DNA from: Paludibacterium paludis
GTDB lineage: Bacteria; Pseudomonadota; Gammaproteobacteria; Burkholderiales; Chromobacteriaceae
Direction of reading: 5' to 3'
Length of the DNA: 64,000 nt
Assembly: GCF_018802605.1 (NCBI RefSeq)
Contig: NZ_CP069161.1
Coordinates: forward strand, 992,001-1,056,000
Made by a program: the position numbers and the translations under genes. A model generated the notes under the pieces. The model did no database searches, had not been told where the DNA came from, and worked only from the letters and a program-made list of their open reading frames with translations. The stretch's first letter is position 1, and every line of letters starts with the position of its first letter. Shown here one piece after another: positions 59,111 to 64,000 of the stretch.

Positions 59111-59557
59111 TTACCCCTTGTTGCGCATCAAGCGCTGCTTTTCCCGCTGCCATTCGCGGTCCTTCTCGGATTCCCGTTTGTCGTGCTGCTTCTTGCCCTT
59201 GGCAAGGCCGACATCGGCCTTGATCCTGCCTTTGGCGTAGTGCAGGTTGAGCGCGATCATGGTGTAGCCCGCACGCTCCACCTTGCCGATGAAACGGTTG
59301 ATTTCGCTTTCGTTGAGCAGCAGTTTGCGGGTACGGGTCGGATCGGGCTTGACGTGGGTCGAGGCGGATTGCAGGGGCGTGATGTGGGCACCGAACAGCC
59401 AGAAGGCGCCATGCTGCCAGATCACGTAGCTTTCCTTGAGCTGAACGCGACCGGCTCGAATGGCCTTGACCTCCCAGCCTTCCAGCACAAGCCCGGCTTC
59501 CACGCGATCCTCGATGAAGAAGTCGTGAAACGCCTTGCGGTTGTCGATGATGCTCAT
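59111..59557 (-). CDS. smpB: SsrA-binding protein SmpB
   Basis: SmpB carries tmRNA to stalled ribosomes for trans-translation. The 148 aa protein has the family pattern: [57 protein letters not shown], and the basic C-terminal tail that enters the mRNA channel ([15 protein letters not shown]). I start at ATG 59557 ([10 protein letters not shown]). The tmRNA gene itself is not in the window. Confidence 0.96.
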   Translation of the reverse strand: MSIIDNRKAFHDFFIEDRVEAGLVLEGWEVKAIRAGRVQLKESYVIWQHGAFWLFGAHITPLQSASTHVKPDPTRTRKLLLNESEINRFIGKVERAGYTMIALNLHYAKGRIKADVGLAKGKKQHDKRESEKDREWQREKQRLMRNKG

Positions 59558-59697
59558 GCAGGGATCCTTGAAATAATCCGATATTCTAGCAGACTCGGGC
59601 GTCAGGCTAAAGTTGCGCAAATTCAGCGGCTTGGCGATCCCGGTCTTGCCGGGGCTTTCCGGGTCAGGTAACGTAACGGTTTTTCGTCAGACAGATC

Positions 59698-60135
59698 ATG
59701 CAGGTTGTAGAAAAGAGCGTTCTGGTGATGCACACTCCGGCGCAGATGTTCGCCCTGGTGGATGCCATCGACAACTATCCGCGGTTTCTTCCCTGGTGCG
59801 GCAATACCGAGGTGCATTCCCGGGAAAACGGGCATGTCGTGGCCAGCCTGCATATCGACTACCTCAAAATCCGCCAGCATTTCACCACGCGCAACATCAA
59901 TACGCCCGACTCGGAAATCCTGATGGAGCTGGTGGACGGGCCGTTTAGGCATCTGGACGGACGCTGGCGCTTTCTTCCCCTGGGCCAACGCGGTTGCAAG
60001 GTCGAATTCCGCCTGAGTTACGAATTCTCCAGCCGCGTGCTGGAAAAAATCATCGGCCCGGTGTTCGGGCATATTTCCGGGACCCTGGTGGACGCCTTCA
60101 TCAAGGAAGCGGACAAGGTCTATGGCGATGACTGA
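59698..60135 (+). CDS. ratA: RatA/COQ10-like START-domain protein
   Basis: A 145 aa polyketide-cyclase/START-fold protein (MQVVEKSVLVMHTPAQMFAL, DNYPRFLPWCGNTEVHSREN, YEFSSRVLEKIIGPVFG). The family includes yeast Coq10, which binds ubiquinone, and E. coli RatA, reported to block 70S ribosome assembly; a quinone role is equally likely. It lies divergent from smpB and overlaps rnfH by 14 bases, the conserved ratA-rnfH pair. Confidence 0.92.
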   Translation: MQVVEKSVLVMHTPAQMFALVDAIDNYPRFLPWCGNTEVHSRENGHVVASLHIDYLKIRQHFTTRNINTPDSEILMELVDGPFRHLDGRWRFLPLGQRGCKVEFRLSYEFSSRVLEKIIGPVFGHISGTLVDAFIKEADKVYGDD

Positions 60136-60436
60136 GACGGTTCGCGTCGAAGTGGCGCTGGCCACTCCCGAGCGTCAGGCATTGATCGCCCTCGAGGTTC
60201 CCGCCGGTACCACGGCGGCGGAGGCGGTCGCGCTGTCGGGCATCGCCGCGCGCTTTCCGTCACTCGACGTGGCGGCGATGCCGCTGGGGATTTTCGGGAA
60301 AACCGTGCCGGGTAGCCGGGTACTGATCGAGCGCGACCGGGTCGAACTGTACCGGCCCCTGATCGCCGACCCGAAAACCGTGCGCCGCGATCGAGTCGAG
60401 GCCGAACGGGCGGCGAAGCGAAAGAAAACCGCCTAG
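60122..60436 (+). CDS. rnfH: RnfH-family protein (UPF0125)
   Basis: A 104 aa ubiquitin-fold-like protein (VRVEVALATPERQALIALEV, FGKTVPGSRVLIERDRVELY, RPLIADPKTVRRDRVEAERA). RnfH/YfjF members are conserved beside ratA; function unknown. The start at 60122 overlaps the ratA stop; an ATG six bases later also fits. A terminator follows at 60456. Confidence 0.9.
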   Translation: MAMTETVRVEVALATPERQALIALEVPAGTTAAEAVALSGIAARFPSLDVAAMPLGIFGKTVPGSRVLIERDRVELYRPLIADPKTVRRDRVEAERAAKRKKTA

Positions 60437-60455
60437 CGTTCGCGCCATCAACAGA

Positions 60456-60480
60456 AAAACGCCGCATCATGCGGCGTTTT
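60456..60480. terminator. Two-way terminator between rnfH and the diguanylate cyclase
   Basis: AAAACGCCGC (60456-60465) pairs with GCGGCGTTTT (60471-60480) around ATCAT. T runs follow on both strands, so it can end both convergent transcripts. Confidence 0.85.
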
Positions 60481-60505
60481 GTCATCGTGCGATACCCGCC
60501 ATTCA

Positions 60506-62299
60506 TCATGGCTCCTGGGCATCATCCTCCGCGGAGAACACCCGGTTCTTGCCGGCGAGTTTGGCCTGGTACATCGCCCGGTCGGCCCGCTCGATCACTT
60601 CCATGTCGGTTTCGCCGCGATGCCATTGGGCGACACCGGCGCTGAAGGTGATGACCAGCCGGTCGTCATTGGCGAGGAAGAACGTACGCGTCAGCTCGCG
60701 CTGCAAACGCTGGATGGTCTGCATCGCTTCGGCCGGCGCGGTGTCCGGCATCAGGAGCACGAACTCCTCCCCGCCGAAACGCGCCACGATATCGGCCGGG
60801 CGCAGATTGTGGCGGATCACATCGACCAGGTACTTGAGCGCGTCGTCGCCGGCGAGGTGACCGTAGCGGTCGTTCAATTGCTTGAAATTGTCGACATCGA
60901 TCAGCGCCACGGACAGCGGCGTTCCGCTGCGTTCGGTGCGGCTGATCTCCCGCTCGAAAAACTCCGCGAGGCCATGACGGTTGTAAGCGCCGGTCAGCTG
61001 GTCTTCCTTGACCTTGGCGCTTGCCGCTTCCAGCGCGGACTCCAGCTCGCGGATGCGCTCCTCGGCCGCTTCCACTTGATTGCGGGCGGATACGAGTTCG
61101 TCGTGGGATTCGCGCAGGCCGGTCTGCATGTTCGCCGTGTCGTCGAGCAGTTCGCCGACGATGCGGGTCAGGTGCTCGACATCCTGGGTTTCCTGCAGAC
61201 GGACATTGTGGGCGCTGATGCGGGAATAGAACTCGCTGGTGCTGTCCGTCATGCTGCCCAGGCGGGCGATGAAGCTGTCCAGCAGCGCCTTGAGCGAGTT
61301 GGTGGCTTCGTCGAGCGAGGTCTTGAGCGTGCCCTGCTTGCGGATGACTTCCTTGAGATTGGTTTCCAGCAGATAAACCTGCTGCATCGACAGGGGCTCG
61401 TGGGCCAGGACTTCCTGCAAGGAGCTGACCTGCCCGACCAGGTAACTGTCGTCGCGGTTCAGCTGGGCGATGTTTTCCAGCATCAGCCGGATCAGTTGTG
61501 TCAGGCTGGTGACGAGACGGCCTTCCTGCTGGGCCTGCAGCTCCAGACGGATCATGAAGGAGCGCAGGCGGGCCATGAAGCTTTCCAGCGTCGTGGCATC
61601 GCTGACCGTATCCAGATCCCGGATCAGGGTTTCCAGCATGTCGACCAGCTCGGGGAAGCTGACGAGCCGCGGCTCGAGACCGTGTTTCAGCGCGAAGGCG
61701 AGGGCGCGCTGCCAAGTGTTCCAGCTCGCGCCATCGGAGATTTCTCCCAGTTCGACCAGGGAGGCTTCGCCCGCGGACTCGGCGTCGGCGTTCGTTTGGA
61801 CGCCGGGCGCATCACCCTGTCCCGAAGTCCAGTTCTGGATCAGGCCGACCAGTTTCTGGTTGAGTTCTTCGGGCGAATTGCCGTAATTGATCAGGACCCG
61901 GTCAAGGGTCGATTGCTTGAAGTGCTGCGGGACCTCGGGGTTGCGCAAGTCCCAGGCGCGCAGGAGGTTCTGGATCAGCGCGCCCCAGGATTGGGCCAGC
62001 GCCATGTCGCGGGCGGCATCCTGCACATAATCGATGACCAGTTGCGGTACCTGCTCCCAGCGGCTCTCCTCGATGACCTGCTTGAGCCGGCTGAGGGTGA
62101 CGCGGGCGGCGACGCTTTGCGCCTGCAGGGATTCGATCGCCCGGTACAACTGGGTGGCGAGCTTGTTTTCCCGCTCGACGGGGGTGCCGGTCAATTCGTG
62201 GTAGACGCGCTCGAAGTTTTCCGGAGTCGGCAATAGCTTGCGGACACTCAGTTGCTTGAGTGTTTCTCGAGCGACCTCGATCGGGTTGCTTGTCGTCAT
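60506..62299 (-). CDS. GGDEF-domain diguanylate cyclase
   Basis: A 597 aa protein that most likely makes c-di-GMP. A long helical N-terminal region (about 1-420) of several coiled coils, with no membrane segment, leads to the GGDEF domain. The signature is FGGEEF (GGEEF, an active variant). The allosteric inhibitory I-site RPAD lies five residues before it, so product inhibition is likely. LIDVDNFKQLNDRYGHLAGD is the metal/substrate part. I start at ATG 62299 (MTTSNPIEVARETLK). Signals that control it are unknown. Confidence 0.93.
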   Translation of the reverse strand: MTTSNPIEVARETLKQLSVRKLLPTPENFERVYHELTGTPVERENKLATQLYRAIESLQAQSVAARVTLSRLKQVIEESRWEQVPQLVIDYVQDAARDMALAQSWGALIQNLLRAWDLRNPEVPQHFKQSTLDRVLINYGNSPEELNQKLVGLIQNWTSGQGDAPGVQTNADAESAGEASLVELGEISDGASWNTWQRALAFALKHGLEPRLVSFPELVDMLETLIRDLDTVSDATTLESFMARLRSFMIRLELQAQQEGRLVTSLTQLIRLMLENIAQLNRDDSYLVGQVSSLQEVLAHEPLSMQQVYLLETNLKEVIRKQGTLKTSLDEATNSLKALLDSFIARLGSMTDSTSEFYSRISAHNVRLQETQDVEHLTRIVGELLDDTANMQTGLRESHDELVSARNQVEAAEERIRELESALEAASAKVKEDQLTGAYNRHGLAEFFEREISRTERSGTPLSVALIDVDNFKQLNDRYGHLAGDDALKYLVDVIRHNLRPADIVARFGGEEFVLLMPDTAPAEAMQTIQRLQRELTRTFFLANDDRLVITFSAGVAQWHRGETDMEVIERADRAMYQAKLAGKNRVFSAEDDAQEP

Positions 62300-62383
62300 T
62301 CTCCAGAACCTGAAAATCGTGTGACCGGCCATTATGCGATGCATCCGTGCGAAACGTCATCTGGCCGGGTCACGGCCGGGACC

Positions 62384-62677
62384 TTAGCGGGGTGGGTTCC
62401 CGTTATTCGAGCCGAGCAATTGGAAAAATACCTCACCATTGCGGATCATGCCAAGCTCGTTGCGTGCCCGTTCCTCCATGGCGTCGGTCCCTTGCTTCAA
62501 ATCCCGGACTTCGGCGTCGAGCGCGGCATTGCGGGCGATCAACTTCTGATTGGTCGCCCGCTGCTCCTGCAACTGCTTGTCAAGTTGCCATACCCTGAGC
62601 CAGCTGCCCTTCCCGAACCAAAGCGGCCATTGAAGGGCAGTGATCAGAATCACCAGGGTCAGGGTCAGCCAACGCAT
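62384..62677 (-). CDS. ftsB: Cell division protein FtsB (septum formation initiator)
   Basis: FtsB bridges FtsL and FtsQ in the divisome. The 97 aa protein has one N-terminal transmembrane helix ([19 protein letters not shown]) and a coiled coil ([20 protein letters not shown]) with [20 protein letters not shown], typical of FtsB. It follows eno by three bases on the same strand, a common arrangement. Confidence 0.93.
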   Translation of the reverse strand: MRWLTLTLVILITALQWPLWFGKGSWLRVWQLDKQLQEQRATNQKLIARNAALDAEVRDLKQGTDAMEERARNELGMIRNGEVFFQLLGSNNGNPPR

Positions 62678-62680
62678 GAC

Positions 62681-64000
<1,320 letters not shown>

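Overview
The window (64 kb, mostly high GC) reads as the chromosome of a betaproteobacterium, most likely of the Neisseriales/Chromobacteriaceae type. This is inferred from gene families and gene order, not from a database search. Supporting signs are grpE-dnaK-dnaJ, a Mg-type HemB, glyQ followed by glyS-gmhB-plsC-ygjP-gloA, mpl, tadA carrying a TfoX-C-like N-terminal domain, smpB/ratA/rnfH and eno-ftsB. No rRNA, tRNA, CRISPR array or integrase gene was seen.

Layout. 1-4 kb: heat-shock chaperones grpE, dnaK, dnaJ, with a candidate sigma-32 promoter before dnaK. 4-9 kb: a small membrane protein, hemB, the kbl-tdh threonine degradation pair and a HemY-type protoporphyrinogen oxidase. 9-15 kb: glycyl-tRNA synthetase subunits, heptose phosphatase GmhB, an acyltransferase, a YgjP-type metalloprotease and glyoxalase I. 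15-23 kb: NhaD antiporter, Mpl, a PilZ-like protein, SerB, the queuosine precursor operon queC-queD-queE ending in a bufferin-like gene (bufA1), and a YegS-type lipid kinase. 23-25.5 kb: NemA/NemR with two matching operators, and a GNAT protein. 25.8-30.4 kb: a triheme cytochrome c and a TsdA-type thiosulfate dehydrogenase facing a TtrS/TtrR-like two-component system, which together look like a thiosulfate/tetrathionate module. 30.6-37.7 kb: exported proteins of unknown function, class I fumarate hydratase, cytochrome b561, an L,D-transpeptidase, TadA and an atypical LuxR regulator. 38-41 kb: a ten-repeat RCC1-like lipoprotein translationally coupled to a secreted subtilisin-like protease.

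41.7-57 kb is an accessory zone. It holds an IS256-family element, an AT-rich orphan ORF, a quinone-reductase-like gene with two compensating frameshifts, a LysR gene cut short, GyrI-like and VOC genes, a hipBA pair whose hipA carries a frameshift, a large inverted repeat, and a type I restriction-modification operon (hsdM-hsdS-yggL-nuclease-hsdR). The operon lies beside the 3' end of guaA, a known island integration site. The broken genes and the IS mark it as a region of turnover.

57-64 kb returns to core genes: guaA, a small membrane protein, smpB, divergent ratA-rnfH, a diguanylate cyclase with an intact I-site, ftsB and eno.
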